This document shows positions 46,014 through 57,214 of a DNA stretch of 64,000 bases, one piece after another. The stretch lies in NCBI RefSeq assembly GCF_042100115.1, contig NC_091275.1:2480001-2544000 (forward strand), given 5' to 3'. The notes beneath the pieces are model-generated. The model did no database searches, had not been told where the DNA came from, and saw only the letters and a program-made list of their open reading frames with translations. Numbering within the stretch: the stretch's first letter is position 1; each line of letters opens with the position of its first letter. Source of the DNA: Alternaria dauci. Taxonomy: Eukaryota > Ascomycota > Dothideomycetes > Pleosporales > Pleosporaceae. The position numbers and the translations under genes were made by a program.

Positions 46014-46550
46014 CGTAAATGTTTTTGCTTCTTCGGGGGTTGAAGCAGAGTCGCAGCAGGTTTAAACGTTGGCGACAACTTTGGTAGTGTCGGTTGAAAA
46101 GACCAAGAAGTGAGAGGTGAGGACTGATGGGTTTGGTGTTGGAGTTGGAAGCTCCCAGCGCGCTGGAAAATGTGGGTGACTAAGCACGGACCATGTTGAA
46201 CCATGTATTGCGCATCATGCGCGGTATTACATGTGAAAACTGGGTTTCGTTCACGGGAGCTAACATAACGCTATCATACCCTATCATGACATAAAGTCGT
46301 CCAATCGCTTCCTGTATACGCTTCCTGCCGCCAAACCCATCGCTTTGGGTATTCCACATTATCTCAAATCAACAACCATTCATGTCCTCCCACTAGCAAT
46401 ATGCGTACGCGTGGCCCGTCTACCTGAGCCGGATATCAAGTGCACTTATCCGCCAATCTTTAACTGCTGTTGAATTCCTGTCTCGCGGTTCACTGCAACC
46501 ACTACAACCACAAAGGTCCCCACGATCAAGACGAAGGCCGAGGTCCCCAC
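46014..46550. other. Intergenic
   Basis: PRP17 promoter side and ERV14 3' flank. It was searched for a Prp17 N-terminal exon without success. Confidence 0.5.
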
Positions 46551-47165
46551 CTAGTGAGACTCGTCACGGATGAGGGCGACAATCATGCTGTAGAGGTAGA
46601 AGAAGAACATGAGCAGGTGGAAACCCAGTTTGATGAAGGACTCCTGCGTGTGTGTTAGCCTAACTCCCTGGACTATAGCATACTCTCTTATCGTACCTTC
46701 TTGTGCACGTTGAGCTTCCTGAAAATCTCTGTCGCGTCCAAAAGATGCTGGTTCTCAAAGATTCTGTTGCTGTCAGCATCATCCTAGTTCCATGTTATAA
46801 CCCTGGCCTGTGACGTACTTCTTTCCATTCCAGGCCAACAGAGGCAGGTTCAGAATCAGCGCAATCCAGTATCCGTTGATGAGAAACAGGAAGGTCAGGA
46901 AGGCGTGGACGGCGGCCTCGGGGATGATGTAGGTGTTCAAGCGGTTACAGAGATCAATGGGGTTGATGTAGTCGCTGGCGCAAAATTAGCATGTGCTGAT
47001 CAAGGTACAGGCTGTATCGCAAAGGACGCTCTGCCATGGGATGATGTGTTTGGGGGCCGCTTACCATTCCAGATCGCTGTACATGATAGTGAAGAAGACT
47101 TGTAGGAACAGGTTGACGGCATTTATCAGCACCGCCAACAGGTACAACCATGCTTCGCCCGTCAT
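46551..47165 (-). CDS. ERV14: ER cargo receptor cornichon / Erv14
   Basis: Four exons, 47165-47065, 46974-46819, 46763-46697 and 46643-46551, give 138 aa, exactly the family size. Residues 1-37 read [20 protein letters not shown], then [20 protein letters not shown], the conserved cornichon N-terminus. After that come [40 protein letters not shown] and the last helix [16 protein letters not shown]. All introns are GT-AG (53-90 nt), and each join restores a conserved block. It sits in COPII vesicles and selects transmembrane cargo for ER exit. The match is very strong over the full length. Confidence 0.96.
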
Positions 47166-47872
47166 TGTGAAAGAGTCGTCGTGTGCTGCGTAGCACGGCT
47201 ATGGCGTGTGAAAAAGGTGGAAGGTAGACTAGCTGTACCGCCAGTAGGCTCCTGTGTACGAATGAACAGATAGACGATAGATGTTCAGGACTCGGATGCG
47301 GTCGTGTGTTTGCAGGCTGCCGAGCTAGAACGCGGGAAGCTAGCTTGTGCGCGGGGCCTAGCTAGAAGTTGCGATGACGTGGGTGGGTTGTGGATCGACA
47401 AGACTGTATAGCGATAGTCGAATCCCGAGGAGCAACGGCGGCTGGCAAGGTCCTTGAGATTCTGGTCGGAGTTAGGCAAAGATGTCTGGATGACGTTGAG
47501 GCGGAGACTCGATTGATTCCCTGGACAGCGGGCGGGCAGGCACCGTTAGCGTCATCCGCCTCGCTTGCAGGTGTGCGATGAGCGGGCCAACATCGTCCGA
47601 CCGAAGCTTAACGGAAGATGAGTGATTTCACAGAGGTCAAGACTGTTCGCCGACACGAAAAACGAAACAAAACGTCATGTGCAGAGACACAAATGCCAGC
47701 CATGTGTATAGCTACAACGTCCATCACGATCATACGCTGACAGAAACAGCCCACCACTTCTGTCAAGTGCCAAGTAGAGCAATGCCCCGTTTTGCTGACC
47801 CACGCCACGCAATGCATTAATGATGGTGGTATCGTGAAGCAATATGCGACCCTAAATGTCCTCACTTTTCTC
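47166..47872. other. Intergenic
   Basis: ERV14 promoter and MAP1 3' flank. No further gene was recognised. Confidence 0.6.
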
Positions 47873-49252
47873 CTAAGCAGCTGCTTTCGCTTCGCCGTTC
47901 GTCTCCCCATTTGTGGTTCCCGGCATCTGCACCGGACCTCCGGGCGAGTCTGGTAGTCGCGCGGTCAGGACCTCTACGCCATCCTCTGTCACGAGTAGGG
48001 TGTGTTCTGTGCCATGTTAGTTTTGAAAAGGGTACATGGGCCAATGGAGACGGGGACTAACCGAACTGCGCCGTCAAAGAGCCATCCTGGGTCACACTGG
48101 TCCATTCGTCGGGCCACGTCTTGTCCCTGTACGAACCAATACTGATCATGGGCTCGATGGTGAAGCACATGCCAGGCTTTGCCGTGCCAACTGCCTTGTT
48201 CTTGGCGTAATGGGGAATGTTGGGCGCACAATGGAATAGCTGGTTGACACCGTGCCCGCAGTACGTCCTGATCACGCTGCAGTTCTTGCTCTTTGCGTGC
48301 TTCTCAATGACGTTTCCATATTCACGGAACAATGTACCCGGCTTGACAATCTCGATAGCCTTGTCCAAGCACTCTCGCGCCGTCTCCGTTACCCGCACCG
48401 CATCTGGATTGGCCAAAGCCTTGTCTCCGATGTAGAATGTTTCGTTCAGATCCGCATGGAAACCGCCGTGGTAGACAGATATGTCAACGTTCAAGATGTC
48501 GCCGTCTTTGAGCACACGCTGGTCGGGGATGCCGTGGCAGATGACCTCGTTTAGCGATGTGCATACAGACTTCGGGAAGTGGCAGTAGTTGAGGGGTGAC
48601 GGGTAAGACTGTTGCTGTTAGCACATCTCTCTGTCTTGTTACGACTGTCGCTCCTCTTACGTCGCGCTCAATGGTAGCCTTGTGAACGATCTCATCGATG
48701 TAATCGGTAGTAACTCCAGGCTTTGCCGCCCTTCCTGCAATGTCCAAGATCTCTCGGCCGAAGCGGCACACCTTGCGCATCGCGTCTTGCTCCTCTTTGT
48801 TCAGGATCGTGATCTTGTTCCGGTTGACAAAGACCTGCTCTGAACGCGGTATGCCATCCTTGGCGTAGTCTGGGTGTCTAATGTGCTTGGGGACTTCGCG
48901 GCGCGGCGAGAGCGGGTATACGGGTCTAAGAGGGCCGGTGTACGAGTACGTGGGGAATGGGTTGTAGTGACCCGTAGCTGGATCCGGGTGAGAAACTACT
49001 TTTGGCGTAAAGATGTTTTGGAGAATACTACTTTGTGACTTGTGGACCTTCTTGTGCTCACTCTACGGGGCCGTTAGACTGTTTTGTCTGCAATGTAAGA
49101 GCAATCTCACTATATACCCAGTTGCGCTTGAAGCAGTCCTGCGAGCAGAAGTAGCTTTCTTTTCCTATCTTCTGGCAGTTTGGACATTGCAGAGAGCCGG
49201 CATCGTTTTCGCAGTCATCGCCTGAGCATTTGCGCGGGGCGTCCGTGGCCAT
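47873..49252 (-). CDS. MAP1: Methionine aminopeptidase 1
   Basis: Four exons, 49252-49118, 49062-48661, 48608-48062 and 48006-47873, give 405 aa. The N-terminal zinc finger of type 1 eukaryotic enzymes is present at about residues 9-50 ([31 protein letters not shown]); it docks on the ribosome. The catalytic domain has [20 protein letters not shown], then metal ligands in [21 protein letters not shown] (two Asp), the His of YCGHGVNQ, the Glu of FTIEPM and the Glu of [12 protein letters not shown]. That last Glu codon is completed across the final junction, which supports the splice. Introns are 52-55 nt. The protein removes initiator Met cotranslationally in the cytosol. Its C-terminal Gly/Thr/Ala tail is short. 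Confidence 0.96.
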
Positions 49253-49748
49253 CGCGTGTGGTGGTGTAAGAGTAACAAAAAGTGTGGCTAAGGCGGGGAG
49301 TGGCCTATATTTTCTCAGGCTTTGCAGTTTATAGCGCGCTGTAAAACTGTCCGTGTCGAGTAGCGGGTTGCGCACAAAAGGCCTGGTGGAGCGCTCCTCT
49401 CGTTCGACCGCCGCATCGTCAAGTTGGAAATCGCCGCAAGGGTCCAGGCCGCCGACCGCCGATCAATGATTACTAAGTATCGGCTAGCCATAGGCTGCGC
49501 TTACCTTTTTCGGTCTTGACGTCCTCCATGAGCCCTACTTTGCCATCCTTACTGAGTTTTTGACTTTCTGGTAATGGTTTGATAATTTTTACCCGTGGCT
49601 CACCTTTCTCTTCCCTGTAGAGAATGGGGTTTCGCCTCTCTTTTCTCTCACCCCTCTCCTACTCTCCACCTCACACCACCCCGCCTCAGAACACGCACTA
49701 GTGGTTCCACCATCTTTTGGCCCATCGTCGCTTCCAGTCCCTCGCACC
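49253..49748. promoter_or_regulatory. Divergent promoter region between MAP1 and KMO
   Basis: 496 bp between head-to-head starts. A pyrimidine-rich tract (about 49590-49700) lies before the KMO start, typical of fungal core promoters. Nothing else was recognised. Confidence 0.55.
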
Positions 49749-51301
49749 ATGACGCAGAAGGTAGTCGTAGTCGGGGCCGGGCCAGTTGGCTCGCTGGCGG
49801 CGCTCTATGCGGCTGTGCGCGATTATGAGGTAGAAGTCTACGAACTAAGAGCAGGTAAGACATGACCTGTGAACCATCTCGGTTCTAGCGAATACCCTAA
49901 CGTCAGCCAGATCTACGAGACCCTAGAACTGTACCACTAAACTTTTCAAAGTCCATCAACCTTGCTCTCTCCGAGCGAGGCATAAACTCCCTTCGCAAGA
50001 CCGGACTATCCGACCTTGCCGATGCAGTACTGGCAGAAACATTTCCCATGCATGGTCGCATGATCCATTTAAGAAAGAATGGAGAGTATGTTCGACAACC
50101 GCAGATTTATGATGCCCGAGGAAGAGTGAGCATGATTCTATTGTTTAACCTGATTTTGTGCTGACTCGAGTAGAGCTTGTTGGCTATGGATCGAACGGGT
50201 CTGAATAAAACTTTGCTCGACCATTTAGAGGCCATGCCGAATGTAAAGCTTATGTTCAACCATAAGTTGGTCGGCGCAGATTTTCGAAAGAAGACCGCAT
50301 GGTTCGAGCATCGGACTAAATCCCCCGAAGAGCAGGGCGACGAGTTCGAGATCAACTTCGATCTTATGATCGGTGCGGACGGTGCACACTCCGCGGTTCG
50401 GTATCACTTGATGAAGTTTGTTCCCATGTCGTTCCAGCAAGAGTACATTGACAAGCTCTGGTGCCAATTTCACGTTCCACCCGCACCTAATGGCGATTTC
50501 CGCATACCTCCAAATTACCTACACATCTGGCCTCAAGATGATTCCATGTTCATCGCACTTCCAAACCTTGACAAGACCTTCACATCTACGCTGTTCTTGA
50601 CTAGAGAAGGATTTGAGCAGCTGGACGCATCTGGAAAAGTCGTTGAGTACTTCGATGAGAAGTTCCCGGGTGTTGTGCCAGACCTCATTACGGAAGACGA
50701 CCTCCGCAAGCAGTACACATCTAACCAGCACCTGCCTTTGATCTCAGTCAAATGCACCCCATACCACTACGAAGATTCTGGAGTCATTGTAGGAGATGCT
50801 GCGCATGCTATGGTGCCATTTTACGGTCAAGGGATGAACGCTGGGCTGGAAGATGTTCGCGTTCTCTTTGACTTCATTGACAAATATCCCAACGAACGGT
50901 CCAAGGCACTAAGTGAATATACCAAAGAGCGAACTCCTGACGCACACGCCATCAACGATCTTGCCATGGGCAATTATCGCGAGATGGCAAGTGATGTCAA
51001 GAAACCGCTATATCTTTTGCGAAAGTGGGTGGAAGAGCAGCTCTACCTCTATATTCCAAGCGCTGGCTGGGCTACCCAGTACTCGCGAGTCACGTTCAGT
51101 AACTTGCGATACTCCAAAGTCATCCAGGCGTCACAAAGACAGGCCAAAATACTGCACAGCGTGGTTGGATTGGCGCTTGCTTCTGTCGCCGTCACTGGGT
51201 TCTGGTTTGCGAGATCCGGCGGTGCACAGCAGGCGAAGCTGGGTATCATGAGGTCAATTTGTGTAGTTGCGCAGAAGATGCAAAAGCTCACACAAGGTTG
51301 A
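49749..51301 (+). CDS. BNA4: Kynurenine 3-monooxygenase (FAD-dependent)
   Basis: Three exons, 49749-49854, 49911-50125 and 50174-51301, give 482 aa. The FAD-binding start is [18 protein letters not shown]. Exon 2 gives [20 protein letters not shown] and [13 protein letters not shown], the KMO-specific block. Later come [25 protein letters not shown] and [21 protein letters not shown]. Near the C-terminus is a membrane-anchor segment ([17 protein letters not shown]) for the outer mitochondrial membrane. It hydroxylates kynurenine in NAD synthesis from tryptophan. The exon 2 acceptor has two AGs four bases apart (cgtcagccag). Only the second keeps the frame open; the first would give an early stop. 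Confidence 0.95.
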
Positions 51302-52521
51302 GTTTTGATGTTAAAAGCATGAGCGACGGCTTGCACACGGTCTGTAAAATTATGTCACTTTTAGGCGTCAGTTCCCGTTTGCGCTAACGCAACCTGATAC
51401 CATATACGATTTCGTTACACCAGCGGTCTATATTGCCAATTTCCGCAGAAGTTGTTCATCACATTGAAGACATACCCTGCTTCTTGGTCTCCATGTCGGC
51501 TGCTCAAAGTTCTTTCCGCGGACCGGCAACCGCTGCCTTAGGGAAACTACATGGGGCAGGTGGTAATATCAACATTCTGTCCTCGATTACCAGACCACAT
51601 CTTGTCGCAACATTGTGACGATAAGCTTCCCAGCGCCACAAGCGGCAAGCCACGTGAGCTCCGCGTGGGTGTATTACTGCCCCACAAGCGAAATGTGGGG
51701 AAGCGATTCGGAGCGAGTGCATGTTTTGGCGCTCGCTTGCGGTGGCATCAACACTCGGTGTACTGCATCTGGGGTACACACAGTCGATGTGGTTCACGGT
51801 CACGATCATCTCGCTTACGCGCTTTCATGAGCAGTACATTTTCGTTACAGCCTTCTTGTTGCAATCTGGCATCAACCCCTTTCACATTTGCTGCATGTTG
51901 AGTCGGAATACTGCTATCTTCATAGTCGCGATGATGTCTCCTAGGTCCGTGGCAACGCATCTCCACTTCTTCGATACACAAACCTATCTATCCTTCACTT
52001 AACACACTATGCGGATAAATTCACCAACCTCTCACAGTCCACGCAACGCGCATCACACTATCACTCACGACCTTCCAGAATCAGGATTTTCACCGGACCC
52101 GGAAGGTCACATTCAGCAAGGAGGTTTCGACACTGCTTGGGTGGTAATCATAGACTTTTCTATGGATGGAGGCCCGCACTCCAGAAGCCTCAGAACCTTA
52201 CACCCGGGTCACAGTGAAGTCAGTCACGCGTGGCAGTAAGGTCTTAACCTGGATAAGCTGGTTGCTATTCTAGTTTATCTTGCACGCGTGCTTGTATATC
52301 GCCCCTTTGTACTTTATGCTGTGTTTGTCGAGTGGATGGATCTCCAGTGCGCCAGCTTGGCGAGTCTCGATTCGCTTTTATTAAGGCATCTTGTCGCTCC
52401 AAATCTTACTTGTGACACGCACAATATTTTCCACTCCTTTGAAAGCCTCAAATTATTCTCGTGCTGCTGTTTCTCTATCTGTAGACTGGACAAAATATTG
52501 TAGATTGGCAAAACGGTTGAG
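51302..52521. other. Intergenic, 1.2 kb
   Basis: KMO 3' flank and promoter of the CDH-cytochrome gene. Small open frames on both strands overlap each other. No gene or RNA is supported. Confidence 0.55.
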
Positions 52522-53329
52522 ATGCATTTCACCTACGGTCTTGCGGCTTTGGCTGGCCTTGGTGAGTAACTTTGACTTACACAAAGTGCGATCCCAACTA
52601 ACGATGTGTAGCTCAAGGATGGCCAACTTCAGGATCACAACGTCTAGCGCCTCGCGCTGTGAGCTACAATGACCCGGAAACAGGCTTCACATTCTCCGAG
52701 ACGAAAGCAGCTGCAACGCTCAGCTCCAATATCATCTACCGCATAGCACAACCTGCCAACGTCCTAGCGGGTCAGCCCTACGACGTGGTCCTCCAAGTTA
52801 TTGCGCCCAACTCTCTCGGTTGGGTCGGTCTCGCCTGGGGCGGCAGTATGGTCCGGAACCCCCTCACAGTGTCATACCCCAACGGCCAAAAACCCACTGT
52901 ATCTTCGCGATGGGCTACGTAAGTCACTTTTGTCCAGCGGTAGGCAAATTGCTTTCTGATATGTGCGATAGCGGCCACTCCACGCCTCAGCAATACCCCT
53001 CTGCAACCTACACGCCCTTGACAACTGGCAACAAGTCAAACAGTACACACTGGCAATACACCGTCAAATGCACCGGCTGCACTACATACACCGGTTCATC
53101 CGGTACGGTACGCATCGACCCCAATGGTAGCAAACGTCTTGGTTTTGCTTGCGCGCAGGGCAAAGTGTCGAACCCGTCTTCGACCAGCGCAACGATACCG
53201 GTGCATGATGTGTATAACTACATCACGCATGACTTCTCTGCGGGCGCGAATCAGGATTTCCAAGCACTGTTGAGCAAGAATGGGGTTGCGAGTACTGGAG
53301 AGACTGGAAACCTCACGGGGAGGATTTAG
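52522..53329 (+). CDS. Secreted CDH-type cytochrome (heme) domain protein
   Basis: Three exons, 52522-52561, 52612-52918 and 52972-53329, give 234 aa. The signal peptide is MHFTYGLAALAGLAQG, cleaved near Gly16, with the first intron just after it. The rest resembles the b-type cytochrome domain of cellobiose dehydrogenase: YNDPETGFTFSETKA at the start, WVGLAWGGSMVRNPLTV (the Met is the likely axial ligand), and a late segment with a His (VHDVYNYITHDFSAG). No flavin dehydrogenase domain and no carbohydrate-binding module follow; the frame stops after GNLTGRI. Such stand-alone cytochromes are thought to pass electrons to extracellular oxidases, possibly lytic polysaccharide monooxygenases; this is inference. 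The two GT-AG introns (50 and 53 nt) restore the domain. Confidence 0.8.
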
Positions 53330-53957
53330 ATCTGCCTATAGTGTTTGGCTTATGTTGTAAGGTGTAGACTCTGGAGGAGTGGTTGATCGGAGTTTTGTAG
53401 ATACTGTTTGCGCTTTCTATGAACATATCAGGCATAGCAGAAGTCTGTGTTTTCCTTGGAAAACCCTTGATGGTGCGATGGGGATTTTGGGCTGCTTTGT
53501 GCTAGAGCTCTAGGAGAGAGGTTTATAAGCGTGTTCAGTTTGACTTGCTTAGAATGATCGAACCACTCTCGGTGCATCATCACCAAATCATGTGAGATAT
53601 CTATGCTTGTGGAGTTCGCAGTATTGCTCTTGAATAGCTAAGACTTTTCGAGAAATACATGGGCCGACACTCCTTGCACAACAAGGCTAGGCGTGGTGAT
53701 AAGGAAGGAACAGGACGCGACTGCAGCTGACAGTTTGTGAGCAACAGCATCACGAACATGTTACATGGCAAAAAGCACAGATATAGCAGCAGCGACGTGC
53801 ATTCGTATTGTCCTCCGCAATCTACAGAATTATACAAGATGATGCCAAACGAGTGCTAAGCAGAAAGAACCACATGAACCCCTTCCAGCATTAGGTGACC
53901 GAGCGTGTAGCAAGTGATTCGCCGTAGCCATAAGATAGGTGCAAGGACCGATCGCAT
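53330..53957. other. Intergenic, convergent 3' ends
   Basis: Sequence between the CDH-cytochrome gene (+) and the DUF1996 gene (-). Nothing was recognised. Confidence 0.6.
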
Positions 53958-55267
53958 CTAAGCCTTGATGGCCATGTCACCAAGCGGCATCTCCTTGAGC
54001 CCTGTAATGCATGTGTTAGCTTCGCCCTGTAGTCAAACAGATTGGAAATGGGGTACTTACAGCCGTCGACATCTTCGGGAGCCTGCTGCTTCTTCTTGCA
54101 AGCGTTGTATTGCGCAGGCTGCTGGACGGTAAGACCAGCCTTGGGGCAAGCGGTGTTGAGGTTGCAGTTGTTGTCCATAGCCTTCTGGAGAGAGTCGCCT
54201 TCCCAACCGAAAACGTAGTCGCCGTGTGCAGCAGCACCGCTAGAGGTTCATTGTTAGCTGTGTTCGATCTTGCTGGAGACAAGCGCTCCTAGGTGAGAGT
54301 TGAAAAGGCGGATAGACTTACCCGATGTTCATGCTGTAAACGAAAGGATCGGAACCATCAGTGGGCCACAAGCTCTTGTCGGCAAACTTGTTGACATCCC
54401 ACATCAGCTCGTACATGACCTGAGGAAGCTTGACTGGGTGGGAGGATGGACAGGCGCCGCCTCCGTTCGCACCTGAGCCTTGACCGTAAGCAACGTGACT
54501 CTGATGGTCCGGCGAGTCAAGGTTCTTGCCGTCCCAGCAAGTGGGAAAGATGATGGTCTGGCGGATGAGCTTGCACTTGGGGTCTTTGGGGATGGCGACG
54601 GTATCACTGCCGGAGCAAGGTGCACCACCGACGAAGGTGCTTTCAGAGGGGGAAGTCCAGCAACGATGGCAGATATTGGAGAGCTTGACTTTGCTGGGGT
54701 CGGTATTGGTGGCTGAGCCGGCAAGCATACGGAATCCCTTCTTGAAGGCTGTGACTTTGCCACTTGGGATGTAGTAAACGTCAAGACCGCCGTCGTTGAT
54801 GAGCTTTCCTTGCGGTCCACCATTTCCGATCTGAGTCATCTGTCAGTGATGTGTCCTGTCGTTCTCTTCCTCAACATCATGTCACATACCTGGGGCACAC
54901 GGATGTACGTTCCTAAAGGATGGAGGTACGAAGTCAGTGTATGTCTCACATGCGTTGTGCGCTATCAAAACTTACCGTTCTTTGCCTTGAAAAACATGAC
55001 GGCGGTCCAGTAGTTCGACTTATCCTGGACGAAGCTGCAGGATGTACACTTTGAAAGCTGCGCGGGATCGTTTGCAGGATCCATCGTGATGTTGAAAGCG
55101 TCACCTCCGACGATCTGATGAAGATGAGGCGTATACTTCACACCGGGGTTGACAAGGGGATCTGTTCGTTCGACGACAAGCTGCGAGCAAGCAAATCGCA
55201 ACATGTTTTGCGCCGCAACATTTCCGGCAAGGGCCGTGGCCGCAGCAAGTAAGGTAGCCCACTGCAT
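53958..55267 (-). CDS. Secreted DUF1996 protein
   Basis: Five exons, 55267-54976, 54912-54890, about 54839-54322, 54239-54061 and 54001-53958, give 351 aa. The signal peptide is MQWATLLAAATALAGNVAA. The DUF1996 start is clear: LRFACSQLVVERTDPLVNPG, then PHLHQIVGGDAFN. Further blocks are VYYIPSGKVTAFKKGFRM, FPTCWDGKNLDSPDHQSH and PVKLPQVMYEL. The family is common among secreted fungal proteins; no biochemical role is agreed. Exon 2 is only 23 nt and is needed to give GTYIRVPQ in frame. The exon 3 acceptor is uncertain: 54839 or 54830 both keep frame and differ by three residues. The end reads DGWLKEMP and then a stop. Confidence 0.86.
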
Positions 55268-57214
55268 CGTGACTGGCGATTATAACGTGGTTTTCGACTC
55301 GTGAAGATGTGAGTGATACTCGACGAAATGAACGATGATAAGTGAAGAGACGCAGAGCTCACAGCCTTATTCCGTAGTAACTTCTCTTATAAACAGAACG
55401 TGGAAGTAATCACCGATTTGGTGTTGTCCACGAGGACAACTGCCGGACCACGGGGAGATTCTGATCGATCAATCCTGCAAATTATGGGTCTAATATAAGG
55501 TGGTATAATGATTGGGCTGGGGAAGCTCGCGACGCATATTGTTCGCCCACTTCGTAAGATGAACCAAAGAACAACAAATTCTAGAGGGTGCACTGGGAAG
55601 AAGTTGCAGCTTATCACTTTCGCTATCAAATCACACAGCTGATTTGAGCACCGACAAGCCCGGATGCCCGGGTGCAGGCTTTAGATTTGCCGCTCATGAT
55701 ATTACGCCTGTGACACTGGTGGCAAAGCACCCTTATGATGTATTTTCCAAGGCTCTTGGCTTCCATCCGTCGAACAGATAGGATTCGGTGTAGTGTAGGC
55801 CAAAGATTCCTAAGAAGAGAGTTTGCAAAGAACAAACGATTGATAGTCCGTCTGCTGAGGAGCTGGTAGGGCGCTGCAGCGAATCTGGAGACATCTCAAG
55901 CGCAGAAAGTCTTAAGTGTGAGTGCCATCAACCGTGTGCAGACCATCAGTGCGCAGAACTTCGTCAGTCGCATCTACTTACAGCGTGGGGTGGGGATCAG
56001 CATTACAATCCAAATTAACGTGGGTCATCGACCGCTCGAACATGCTGCCGAGGGGGTCTGCATACTTGGATGCTCTGGAGCTTCCATATCTTTTGGGAAG
56101 GAACTCATGGGTGTAATTTTGAGGCTGATTGAGATGCGAAAATAGTTTGGCTCTCACGTCGGCGATATTACGTCGTGCGAGCGGTGCCTTCGAACCTCCG
56201 GGCTGACTTTGGTGTCAGATTGATATGATCGCGCAGTGAACGTGCGTGGGAATAAAGTGTTGGAAAACAGAGGCACCAAGCATGATCCACTTTCCAGATC
56301 TTGGGGCTATATGTGGTGGTTAACTCAAAGCACTTACGAACTTTCGGCTTTGTTGGAAGCACTACTGCGCGCCACCAGATGGCCAGGACAAACTGTGCGT
56401 TTATGAAGACACGCCGTAGACCGTCAAGATGTCATGCATTGGAACCACACACTTGTCTCGAAAGTCGTACGGCGATGGGGAATTCTAGTGGCGCGTCGTC
56501 GCTGGCATGTGGAACGATGAAGTCGGAGCAAGGTTTGATGAAGTCTGCGGGGCGTCGTTGCTTGGCTCTTCACTCCGGAGCAGGCGCTAACACCCATGTA
56601 GTAACGCTCTCCTCACTGCATGGAAAATCATCCGTGGAGACCAAGCTTTGCTTCTGTTCCATGACCAAATTCATCTATCGTTCCACATGCAGAACGCCGA
56701 TCGTGGTACGGTCGCCTTTAGCCGCGACCAGTATAATCAGGCCGACGTCCTGAGTTGTCCTTTGCAACAGCCGACATATTACAAGGTATTTAGATTGGCA
56801 CCAGCTGACGAAGGCCCCTTGCACTCACTCGCCGGCACTTCAGCCACGCGACTCCCCGTCGTGCAAGGCAGTTCGTGTGGGGTATCGCATGGAAAATTGC
56901 CGAGGGTAAGGGTTGCACATCTCTGGATATTGCGGCTGAAGTAAGAAATACCATAGTGCATTGTGGGACGATTGCACATGTGGAGGAGAGGCACAGTCCT
57001 TGGTAAAAAGGAACACTGGTGAATACAAAGAAGAGGGTTGGCTCTGTTTATTTAAAGGACGTGATACACGTGTGCCAAATCGCACAAAGTGGCGGACGTA
57101 AGTATGGTCTGCCCAAAATTGCCACTGATGCGGACTGTCTGGTAAGCCAATCTCTACGACGATACAATGCCGAGTGAGCCAAGCAACTGTCATCTTTAAA
57201 GAAGAATAAGAGAA
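55268..57214. other. Gene-poor stretch, 1.9 kb
   Basis: This lies between the promoter of the DUF1996 gene and the 3' end of the P-type ATPase gene. Frames at 56301-56753 (+) and 56840-57193 (-) overlap and show no motif. No transposase-like sequence was recognised. Confidence 0.5.
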
